Positions 1-6,821 of a stretch of 64,000 bases of DNA are shown here, piece by piece. Positions within the stretch are counted from its first letter, which is position 1, and the number at the start of each line of letters is the position of its first letter. Below the pieces are notes generated by a model, which saw only the letters and a program-made list of their open reading frames with translations, was not told where the DNA came from and ran no database searches. Made by a program: the position numbers and the translations under genes. This stretch comes from Sporosarcina ureae DSM 2281 (GTDB lineage Bacteria; Bacillota; Bacilli; Bacillales_A; Planococcaceae), in NCBI RefSeq assembly GCF_000425545.1, contig NZ_AUDQ01000003.1:1-64000 (forward strand), written 5' to 3'.

Positions 1-261
1 ATCATCGATGATGTCATGTATATGGCTTATGAGCCACAGGAGGCCCATCTATTCTTCCAATTCATTTACGAACTATATGACAGGGCAGCCTTTATTCTGA
101 CATCAAATAAGGGGCCAGGTGAATGGGGAAAGTTCTTGGGTGATCCTACTCTGACTACAGCAATCCTTGATCGTCTTCTTCATCGCAGCGAAATTCTTAC
201 ATTTAGTGAAGAGCAGGATAGCATTCGGATGAAATACAGAAAAACCCTTTTTACAGAATGA
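1..261 (+). CDS. istB: IstB-like ATP-binding transposition helper, C-terminal part (5' end outside window)
   Basis: The frame is open from base 1 to a TGA at 259-261, so only the last 86 codons or so are visible. They include the FIYELYDRAAFILTSNKGPGEW stretch, followed by an LLHRSE segment. These match the C-terminal half of the IstB AAA+ ATPase of IS21-family elements, which acts with the IstA transposase in target selection. The Walker A and B motifs would lie upstream of the window. The DNA repeats that follow at 282-318 support the assignment. Whether the element is intact cannot be judged here. Confidence 0.85.
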   Translation: MIDDVMYMAYEPQEAHLFFQFIYELYDRAAFILTSNKGPGEWGKFLGDPTLTTAILDRLLHRSEILTFSEEQDSIRMKYRKTLFTE

Positions 262-281
262 AGTGTTGAGTCTTAATTGAT

Positions 282-318
282 GAAAACTGTTGAAAGTTAT
301 TTATCGAAAACTGTTGAA
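282..318 (+). repeat. Terminal direct repeats of the IS21-like element
   Basis: Two exact copies of gaaaactgttgaa lie at 282-294 and 306-318, 24 bp apart start to start, directly downstream of the istB stop. IS21-family ends carry several such copies as transposase binding sites. Confidence 0.65.
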
Positions 319-320
319 TT

Positions 321-542
321 CTACTTGACGGTTACAGTATTCTCTGTCGCTACTTCATCTTCTAACTGTATATGATTCGTATTTATCTTTCTAATAACAA
401 ACATATTGCCTTCATACTCGCCTTGGCGAAAGTTATCTAATGAAACAAAATCATATATAAGTTTAAATGTTTCGATGTCCATTATTTCATCATCGATAAA
501 CTTGCCAAAGATATTTGATAAAGTTAAATCATCATTACTCAT
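321..542 (-). CDS. Small protein of unknown function, C-terminus probably altered by the IS insertion
   Basis: This is a 73-residue acidic protein with no family I recognise. The start at 542 (MSNDDLTL) is preferred because gaggtga lies seven bases upstream. A longer GTG-started reading to 605 has no good ribosome site and would leave only 14 bases after the upstream gene at 620-814, which precedes it on the same strand and probably in the same transcript. The last five codons (ending VTVK) fall inside the inferred end of the IS21-like element (about base 336). The native C-terminus has therefore probably been replaced by IS sequence. The function is unknown. Confidence 0.5.
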   Translation of the reverse strand: MSNDDLTLSNIFGKFIDDEIMDIETFKLIYDFVSLDNFRQGEYEGNMFVIRKINTNHIQLEDEVATENTVTVK

Positions 543-619
543 CGCTTCATCACCTCGTATTCTCAATAAAATGGCCCGCTTAAGTATCAATTCAACTTCC
601 ACCACTGCACCTATTTACT

Positions 620-814
620 TTATTCACTCTTCATAGTTGCACTATCATTTTCAATTTCAAAAATCAAAAACTCCTCATCTTCTTCAACTACTGCTTTTTC
701 ATATCTAGTCTCTTTGTCCATTATCATTTCAAAATAGTTCGTTTCGTTGTTCAATTCAAAAACTGGGCATTGGTCAAATCTAACATCCCCAATAAAAATT
801 GCTCTTACTTTCAT
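620..814 (-). CDS. Small acidic protein of unknown function
   Basis: This 64-residue protein starts MKVRAIFIGDVRF and has an acidic second half (EEDEEFLIFEIEND). A strong aaggagg ribosome site lies just upstream of the ATG at 814. The gene is followed after about 80 bases by another small acidic-protein gene on the same strand (321-542), so the two probably form a unit. No catalytic motif, signal peptide or membrane segment is visible. An immunity or antitoxin-like role would be speculation. Confidence 0.55.
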   Translation of the reverse strand: MKVRAIFIGDVRFDQCPVFELNNETNYFEMIMDKETRYEKAVVEEDEEFLIFEIENDSATMKSE

Positions 815-925
815 TGGACCTTCCTCCTTAAAGTTTATATAACAAAACGGCGCATGTATTAAACGTCAAAAATTCTTTAACTTCAACACCAGTATACCAA
901 AGATATCCAAATATATTTCAAAAAT

Positions 926-953
926 AAAAAGCACCGCAACATGCGATGCTTTT
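926..953. terminator. Bidirectional intrinsic terminator
   Basis: An inverted repeat pairs aaaaagcaccgca with tgcgatgctttt across a short loop, flanked by A and T runs. It lies between the minus-strand genes ending at 1000 and starting at 814, and so ends the 1000-6045 transcript. Confidence 0.7.
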
Positions 954-999
954 ATTTTCCTATTCACTTCTCAACTAAACGAGTTAGACATAAACCTAT

Positions 1000-1599
1000 T
1001 TAGCCTTGTGACGCTTTCATAAATCTAACGGTTTGTTTTTCAGAATCGTATAACACCCATTCTCTAGAGCCCACGACAGCACCCACGTTGACAACAGTTC
1101 GTGAATTTCTCACTGACATCTCTTCTCTCCAGCTAATCGATACGGATTGTCCATTGCTTGTGAACGTTGAGCGATGCGTATGTCCGTGAAAGACTAGGTG
1201 CGATTCTGGTAGCTGCTCAGCAAGCCACGCCTCTGCTTCGTTATGCGGCCATTGGTGACCGTGAATGATGAATGCATTCTCAATTTTTAAAGTCTCAGGT
1301 AAGTCGTTCAAGAAGTCCCGTATAGGTTCCTCTTGCTTTGTCAGCAACAGAATGCGTTCTTCTTGATTGCCGTAGATGGATGGAAAAGTGAATAGCTCAT
1401 CGATGCCATTCGGATGTTTGATCACTTCTTCGACAGTAGGGTAAATTTGTCCACGAAGGTCTTTTTTACTGACCGTGCATTCATATAAATCGCCTGTTCC
1501 AATAAGAGTTGCTTTAGGTGCTTCATCGGCAATTTGCGCCAGGACCGCCTGCAAATCTTCTCTAGATGAATGAATATCTCCCAGTAATGCGTATTGCAT
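1000..1599 (-). CDS. Calcineurin-like metallophosphoesterase
   Basis: This 199-residue protein has the metallophosphoesterase motifs in order: GDIHSS (Asp8, His10), GTGDLYE (Asp37), YGNQEE (Asn78), IIHGHQ (His113) and HGHTHR (His140, His142). The family uses a two-metal centre to hydrolyse phosphoesters, and small stand-alone members resemble YfcE or bis(5'-nucleosyl) phosphatases. The usual GNH[DE] is GNQE here, so the residue that is normally the catalytic His is Gln79. The substrate cannot be told from the sequence. It sits six bases after the sulfurtransferase gene stop and is probably cotranscribed with it and dynA. Confidence 0.8.
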   Translation of the reverse strand: MQYALLGDIHSSREDLQAVLAQIADEAPKATLIGTGDLYECTVSKKDLRGQIYPTVEEVIKHPNGIDELFTFPSIYGNQEERILLLTKQEEPIRDFLNDLPETLKIENAFIIHGHQWPHNEAEAWLAEQLPESHLVFHGHTHRSTFTSNGQSVSISWREEMSVRNSRTVVNVGAVVGSREWVLYDSEKQTVRFMKASQG

Positions 1600-1605
1600 C
1601 GTGTT

Positions 1606-2430
1606 TCAACCCCTTATTGCGGTTTCGATCGGTGCGTCGTCTTTGGATATCCAGTCGCTGAAACTGCCGACATATAGTTTTACATTTGGATAGTCCAGTT
1701 CTTTAAGTGCTGCGAATAAAGGGGAAGCCGTTACACCGCTGCCACAGTAGACGATTACATGATCTTCAGGTGATATGACTTGTTGTAATTGTTCTTTCGC
1801 TTGCTGCACATCATATTGTCCGTCTTGCTTTAATTGTTCCCAATCAAAGTTTCGCGCTGTCGGTATATGGCCTGCTTTATGGTAAAGCGGCTCTTTTTCT
1901 CCGCGATAGCGAACTTCAGAACGTGCGTCGACAAGTTGTGACGCTCGATTGCCCGCCACCACTTCTTCGACTTCACTTCTACTTGCGTATAGATGCTCCT
2001 GCCACTGCGGTTCCACCGTTGAGCGTGCAGGCGTAGCAGAGTCACTTGTTACATCTACAATTTTGCGTAATTCAGCATACCCTTCTGTTACGACGTGCAC
2101 ATCTGTGAAACCTCCATACTGCAACATCCACCAAGCACGTGTTGCAAAAGGACTCCCACCGTCGTCGTAAATCAAAATCGTATCTGTACATTCCAGTCCA
2201 CTTTTACGGAATAGCTCAGTCAAGTGTTCAGTAGAAGGCAACGGATGACGTCCACCTTCTAAAGATGTGCCAGATAGATCTTCTGCTAAATCCCAATGAA
2301 TCGCGCCTTTTACGTGTTCTTTTTGATAATCAAGTTTGCCACGCTCTTCATCTTGCAATGAAAAACGCGCATCGATCCATTTCGCATGACTTGTCTCTAT
2401 ATCGTGAATCGATACGAATACTTGCGTCAT
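1606..2430 (-). CDS. Sulfurtransferase, tandem rhodanese domains (3-mercaptopyruvate type)
   Basis: This 274-residue protein has two rhodanese domains. The N-terminal one is catalytically silent and the C-terminal one carries the active-site loop CGSGVTA with Cys229. The CGSG(V)TA loop is characteristic of 3-mercaptopyruvate sulfurtransferases (SseA type), whereas thiosulfate sulfurtransferases usually have CRKGVT. It would move sulfane sulfur to thiols or cyanide in the cytoplasm. The ATG overlaps the TGA of the upstream dynA reading frame (ATGA), with agaggag eight bases upstream, so translation is probably coupled to the dynA C-terminal ORF. Confidence 0.85.
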   Translation of the reverse strand: MTQVFVSIHDIETSHAKWIDARFSLQDEERGKLDYQKEHVKGAIHWDLAEDLSGTSLEGGRHPLPSTEHLTELFRKSGLECTDTILIYDDGGSPFATRAWWMLQYGGFTDVHVVTEGYAELRKIVDVTSDSATPARSTVEPQWQEHLYASRSEVEEVVAGNRASQLVDARSEVRYRGEKEPLYHKAGHIPTARNFDWEQLKQDGQYDVQQAKEQLQQVISPEDHVIVYCGSGVTASPLFAALKELDYPNVKLYVGSFSDWISKDDAPIETAIRG

Positions 2431-3101
2431 TGAACCAACTCCTCTTGACGGATTTTTTCATACGTTTTCTGCCATTGTTCCAGCTGCTCAGAACCGTCAA
2501 GCAATGTACGCTCCGATTCGATTTGCACTAGACTTTCCTGTAACAAATGAACGCGTAGTGCTTCTGCTTCATCATCAATCCATAAGTCTGCCCACTTCTC
2601 AATACGTTCTTTCTGATCGCCAAGATAGCTGGACGCGTCTTTTTTCAATGTTTCTTCTAGCTTCGCTTTTAAAATATCGCGATCACCGCGCTCAAAGAAC
2701 GACTTTTGATTTTTGAACGATTTATTGACTGCGCTGTATTTCAAAGGATCTTCATATGGTGTGTCAAATGACAGCATATCTTTGTCGTTCGGCTCATAAG
2801 GAGAAGGCACGATCGACTGGTCCATATCAGATAATGAACGAACTTCCATACGTTGACGTTCTAGCAATTGTTTCTTCATGTACTGGAGAATACGCAAATT
2901 CGTTACTTTTAATTCCTGTGTCAAATCAAAGCCTACCATATTGACTGTTTCCGCCAATGCGATTTTCAATGCTTTATCTGATGAGTTCTTTGCGAATGTC
3001 GACGGACTATATCCTTCTTTAAAGAAATCACCGAAACGCAAGAAGACACGTTGTAAAATATAGTAGACGAGTTCACTCAATTCATCTTGAGTGGAGTTCA
3101 C
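2427..3101 (-). CDS. DynA C-terminal reading frame, separated by the frameshift
   Basis: This helical 224-codon frame completes the second dynamin module. Its first residues (NSTQDELSEL) repeat the last residues of the upstream frame because they are encoded by the duplicated 25-bp unit. A GTG at 3101 could start translation but has no convincing ribosome site, so independent expression is doubtful. The stop at 2427-2429 overlaps the ATG of the sulfurtransferase gene (ATGA). It is best read as part of a broken dynA. Confidence 0.6.
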   Translation of the reverse strand: MNSTQDELSELVYYILQRVFLRFGDFFKEGYSPSTFAKNSSDKALKIALAETVNMVGFDLTQELKVTNLRILQYMKKQLLERQRMEVRSLSDMDQSIVPSPYEPNDKDMLSFDTPYEDPLKYSAVNKSFKNQKSFFERGDRDILKAKLEETLKKDASSYLGDQKERIEKWADLWIDDEAEALRVHLLQESLVQIESERTLLDGSEQLEQWQKTYEKIRQEELVQ

Positions 3102-3120
3102 TCAATTCATCTTGAGTGGA
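3071..3120. repeat. 25-bp perfect tandem duplication inside dynA
   Basis: Two identical 25-bp copies lie back to back (3071-3095 and 3096-3120), each beginning gttcactcaa and ending ttgagtgga. Inside each copy cactcaa and ttgagtg form a 7-bp stem with a 6-base loop. Such a hairpin favours slippage during replication. A 25-bp gain shifts the frame by one base. Confidence 0.95.
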
Positions 3121-6045
3121 TTTCACTAAGATCTCACTTGCACTCTTTTCGAAGCGTTCTTTAATTGCCTTTTCAGCAGTCGCGAGCTCTTCTAGTCTTT
3201 CCGCTTTACGTGAACGGTTCTGGATCGTTCTGTCAATCAATGATGCTAGACGATCGATTGTTTTCGTAGTTTCTTCTTCTAGTGCCTGCACGACTTGTGC
3301 ACGTAGATCATGCTCTAGGAATGAATAAAACTTCTCTTCAAAATCGACCATTAATGGATTCGGTTGTTGTGTTAACTTGCCTTCCAATGCCTCAAGACTG
3401 GAAATACCGTGTACCCGTGGATTGCGGATTCCGAACTTCTGTAACTCACCCGCAACGAAGCCTTTTACTTCTTCGCCTTCTTCTTCATTCGAAGCCAGGT
3501 CGATTGCGTTGACGATAAAGAACATTTTATCGAGTTCGAATGCATCTTTTACACGGCCCAGCTGAATAAGGAATTCACGATCTGCACGTGCGAATGCGTG
3601 ATTATAATACGTAACGAAAAGAATTGCATCGGCATTACGGATATATTCAAATGCTACGTCGGTGTGACGCGCGTTGATGGAATCCGCTCCCGGTGTATCC
3701 ACCAATGTAATACCGTGGCGCGTTAACGGACAGTCATAGAAGAAGTCGATCGAGTCGACGAAACAGCTACGCTCCTCTTGTGCAACGAATTTCGTAAACT
3801 CTTCACGCTCTACCGTCAACGTCGTACCGAGTGCAGGCGTATACAATGGATATCCTCTCTGGAATGCGCTGATGAACGACTTATGGATGTGTAAGTTCTC
3901 GTCTTCAAGTGGTTGTTTCATTGCAGCATCCGTTTTATTGAAGGCATCTTCAAGAGAAGAAATATCGATACCGAGTGCACCGAATGACAACGCTACGTCT
4001 TCTGTCATCGTGGCTACATCCTTCAAGTGGATATCTGCAGTATTATGCACGTGTGTTTCACTTACTGGACGAATTCGGTTGATCGCAGCCGTTGTTGGAT
4101 TCGGTGAAACAGGCAATACCTTTTCACCGATTAACGCGTTAGAGAATGAAGATTTCCCCGCACTGAATGCACCAAACAATGCAACTGTGAATTCTTGTCC
4201 TTTTAAGCGATCTGCTTTCGTCATCAAATACGATGCCGTTTCTGCAAATCCAGGAATGGCTTCGACTGATTCCGCGATATGCTGTGCATGAACAATCGCT
4301 TTTTCTGAATCGACAATTTGACGTTCCTCTTCCACTACTTCTTCTACTTCTTCCGTAGTCGTTTCTTGCTCTTCTACTTTCGCTACATAATCAATTGTTT
4401 CGATTTTCTTAGGCTGTTCCCATTCTCTCACGAGTTGGTCGCGCCCCATACGTGTCGGCGCAGACGGATTGGCGATTTCTTTATCGACCCATTCCATACG
4501 CTCTTGCCACTTATTCATTTCTTTCAGTGCATCTACTTTTTCTTGCAACACCGCAATGGTTTCAACAAGAGGTCCTGATTGCTCGCCGCCGGATTTTTTC
4601 GCGATGACAGACATATCTTGTTTCCATTTATCCGTTTTACGCTTATATACTAAATGAATAGCACGCTTCATTTGCTCTGCGTAATTCAAAATGGTTTCAC
4701 CGGTGATTACTTCTTGAACATGCAGTTGCTCATCCACTTCGTCAAACGGTAGTGTCAGATCCATATTATCAATCTTAAGCGAACGCTCATCGGTTAAAAT
4801 TCCTGCTTGTTTCAATGAACTTTTCATCAAAGACTTCATATAAATCTCAATTTGTGTGTGAGCCAGACCTGAAATATTATCATTTAACTTTTGACGACGT
4901 TTCTCGCGCTCTTCTGCCGTCTTCTTCGCACCAAATAGTAATCCGACTTTAAATTTCGGTGACTTAGCTTCCAAATGATCTTTCAGTAATTCTCTCGTTT
5001 CAAACGGAGCAAGGCCCGCGTTCGACAATAATTCATTGCGTTCTTTCTCGAAATTCACATAGAATTCGTCACCTGAGACTAGTTCTAGACGTTTTTTCGC
5101 ATCTTTCAAATCTTGATTCAACTCTTCAAACTGATCCCACTCGGATTCGCTAAGGATTTCCGAATGGTTCTCCTTCAAGTCATCTACTTGTTGCTGAAGA
5201 TATTTCATATGCTCATCTTTTAATTTCAATAAGGATTGCTCAATATTCTGTTCAAAGTTCTCTTCACGGTGTTCAATCGAACCATCAACGATCGCTTTAA
5301 CTTTTTCAAAATCATTATGCGGGTGATCCAGTTGTTTCAATGACGTGTAGAAAATTCCTTTTGGCTCTACCCCCCATAACTTGAATGAATCTTCAACCGA
5401 CTTTTTGAACTCATCGAATGATAATTCACTGTCACGATGCTTATCAATCTGGTTAATAATTAAATAAACGTTGCTATTATAGCGCATCAATTCTTTTGTG
5501 AAACGGAAATTCATTTCAGATTGTACATGGTTATAATCCATCGTATAGAATACAAGATCCGCTAAGTGCAATGAAGACTCGGTAGATAATCTATGTGCAT
5601 CATCTGTAGAGTCGACGCCAGGTGTATCCATTACCGTAATTCCTTCTGGTAAATTGGATTCAGTATGACCAATTTCAACTAATGAAACTTCAGCCCCGTC
5701 CTTACTGTACGCTTTCACGCCTTCAGAGAAACCATGGCCGCTAAATTTCACTGCACTCCCATCGACACGGTGGATAATGGCATAATCCTCATCCGCTTTA
5801 TGCACCTTCACAATATTTGCACTTGTCGGAATAGGACTAGATGGTAAAAGGTCGTCTCCTGTTAATGCATTGATTGTCGAAGATTTTCCTGCCGAAAAGT
5901 GTCCTGCAAAAGCAATTGTATATTCTTTGTCGATTATTTTATTAGCAAGTAATGTCGTCTTTGCTTTGCGTTCATCATCTTCATTATTTGAAAAAATTTG
6001 TCCATATGTAGCTGATTGCTGTAAATACTCATGATTTGTAGACAT
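3082..6045 (-). CDS. dynA: DynA N-terminal reading frame: both GTPase domains, truncated by the frameshift
   Basis: The first GTPase module has a P-loop GHFSAGKS at residues 48-55, G2 PTSAN at 73-77, DTPG at 140-143 and NQID at 198-201 (an NKxD variant). A long coiled-coil/stalk region follows to about residue 580. The second module has a P-loop GAFSAGKS at 625-632 and DTPG at 783-786. The frame ends in KSTQDELSELHSR, where only HSR is new relative to the repaired frame. The ATG at 6045 has aaagga eight bases upstream. If made as it stands, the product lacks about 210 C-terminal residues that complete the second dynamin-like helical domain, so function is doubtful. Confidence 0.75.
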   Translation of the reverse strand: MSTNHEYLQQSATYGQIFSNNEDDERKAKTTLLANKIIDKEYTIAFAGHFSAGKSSTINALTGDDLLPSSPIPTSANIVKVHKADEDYAIIHRVDGSAVKFSGHGFSEGVKAYSKDGAEVSLVEIGHTESNLPEGITVMDTPGVDSTDDAHRLSTESSLHLADLVFYTMDYNHVQSEMNFRFTKELMRYNSNVYLIINQIDKHRDSELSFDEFKKSVEDSFKLWGVEPKGIFYTSLKQLDHPHNDFEKVKAIVDGSIEHREENFEQNIEQSLLKLKDEHMKYLQQQVDDLKENHSEILSESEWDQFEELNQDLKDAKKRLELVSGDEFYVNFEKERNELLSNAGLAPFETRELLKDHLEAKSPKFKVGLLFGAKKTAEEREKRRQKLNDNISGLAHTQIEIYMKSLMKSSLKQAGILTDERSLKIDNMDLTLPFDEVDEQLHVQEVITGETILNYAEQMKRAIHLVYKRKTDKWKQDMSVIAKKSGGEQSGPLVETIAVLQEKVDALKEMNKWQERMEWVDKEIANPSAPTRMGRDQLVREWEQPKKIETIDYVAKVEEQETTTEEVEEVVEEERQIVDSEKAIVHAQHIAESVEAIPGFAETASYLMTKADRLKGQEFTVALFGAFSAGKSSFSNALIGEKVLPVSPNPTTAAINRIRPVSETHVHNTADIHLKDVATMTEDVALSFGALGIDISSLEDAFNKTDAAMKQPLEDENLHIHKSFISAFQRGYPLYTPALGTTLTVEREEFTKFVAQEERSCFVDSIDFFYDCPLTRHGITLVDTPGADSINARHTDVAFEYIRNADAILFVTYYNHAFARADREFLIQLGRVKDAFELDKMFFIVNAIDLASNEEEGEEVKGFVAGELQKFGIRNPRVHGISSLEALEGKLTQQPNPLMVDFEEKFYSFLEHDLRAQVVQALEEETTKTIDRLASLIDRTIQNRSRKAERLEELATAEKAIKERFEKSASEILVKSTQDELSELHSR

Positions 6046-6303
6046 AATCGTCGTCCTTTCAATTTAAACTCATCTCATCATACCATTAATGCGTGAAAAA
6101 ATAGATAGTTACTTTATAAGTATTGCTTTTATAATGGAGAAAGCATTATACACCTATTCTCTAGGTAATTATGTTAGCCAATTTTGAAGATTTTGATTGA
6201 ACAGTGACAGTTTAACTATTCCCCGAAAATTTAACTAGTCTTTTGGACATGTTTGGTGATATGATTGAACTAACAACTTGTTCGTGAAAGGGTGTTCCTT
6301 TAG

Positions 6304-6762
6304 ATGGATACAGCAACAAATGTACAAAAAGTGTTAAATGCAACGATTGCTTCCCTCACTACTGTAGTTCCATTAAAATTCCAAGTACTTTCTCCTGCCC
6401 TTATACAGCAACCGTATGAACAACGTGAAATCAGTGTATTGATCGGTCTAATTGGAAATATTAAAGGTCGTTTAATTGTAGAGCCTACACATTCCATTAT
6501 CAGTGAAATTGGTCTAGCTATGTTCGGTATGCAAATTGAAGGAGAAATGGCTGAGTCATTCACTGGAGAACTTGGAAATATGATTGCAGGAAATCTTTGT
6601 ACGGTATTGGAAAAGGATGATTTAACGTTAGATATTTCGCCGCCCACGGTCATGACAGGGCAAACTAAATTTTATGGCTTTAAGCAAGCTTTTAAAATTC
6701 CTGTGAAATTTGAAGATGGCCAGACATTAAATTTATTGCTCACCATTGACGAAGAACGATAA
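6304..6762 (+). CDS. cheX: CheX-type chemotaxis phosphatase
   Basis: This 152-residue protein has the CheC/CheX/FliY fold signature. A conserved Glu89 and Asn92 pair lies in ESFTGELGNMIAGNL, with the downstream Pro113-Pro114. These match the E-x2-N pattern that CheX uses to dephosphorylate CheY-P. Only one such motif is present, as in CheX; CheC has two. The gene stands alone between divergent dynA and the convergent ypvA-type helicase, with no chemotaxis neighbours. The ATG at 6304 follows aaagggtg at a rather long spacing. It would act in the cytoplasm to end the chemotaxis signal. Confidence 0.8.
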   Translation: MDTATNVQKVLNATIASLTTVVPLKFQVLSPALIQQPYEQREISVLIGLIGNIKGRLIVEPTHSIISEIGLAMFGMQIEGEMAESFTGELGNMIAGNLCTVLEKDDLTLDISPPTVMTGQTKFYGFKQAFKIPVKFEDGQTLNLLLTIDEER

Positions 6763-6767
6763 CAGGC

Positions 6768-6811
6768 AAAAAGCGTGTAGATGTCGGAATTCCGACGTCT
6801 GCACGCTTTTA
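6768..6811. terminator. Bidirectional terminator between cheX and the helicase gene
   Basis: A long, nearly perfect palindrome begins aaaagcgtgtagatgtcgg, continues through aattc, and ends ctgcacgctttt. It lies between the convergent genes ending at 6762 and 6822. Confidence 0.85.
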
Positions 6812-6821
6812 TCTATCCTGT

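Larger units (their letters stand above)
1..336 (+). mobile_element. Right end of an IS21-family insertion sequence (left part outside window)
   Basis: The window opens inside an istB-type gene. It is followed by two copies of the 13-mer gaaaactgttgaa (282-294 and 306-318) and a likely terminal CA at 335-336. Multiple short direct repeats near the ends are typical of IS21-family elements. The exact boundary is inferred, because the left end and the target duplication lie outside the window. Confidence 0.7.
2427..6045 (-). pseudogene. dynA: dynA, two-GTPase dynamin-like protein, frameshifted by a 25-bp tandem duplication
   Basis: Two overlapping reading frames (3082-6045, 987 codons; 2427-3101, 224 codons) together cover one bacterial dynamin. 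The break lies exactly at two adjacent copies of a 25-bp unit (3071-3095 and 3096-3120). Removing one copy gives a single uninterrupted frame of 1198 codons (1197 residues), close to the 1193-residue DynA (YpbR) of B. subtilis. DynA is a membrane-associated GTPase that tethers and fuses bilayers and helps with membrane stress and phage tolerance. The intact remainder, with both GTPase modules free of stops, suggests a recent mutation, a reversible switch, or a sequencing error rather than old decay. Confidence 0.8.

Noticed and set aside
3082..3101. Programmed ribosomal frameshift in dynA
   Set aside because: There is no slippery heptamer with a downstream structure that fits; the shift is fully explained by the 25-bp duplication.
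6300..6653. Minus-strand ORF antisense to cheX
   Set aside because: It is a shadow of the cheX reading frame, which has clear family motifs.
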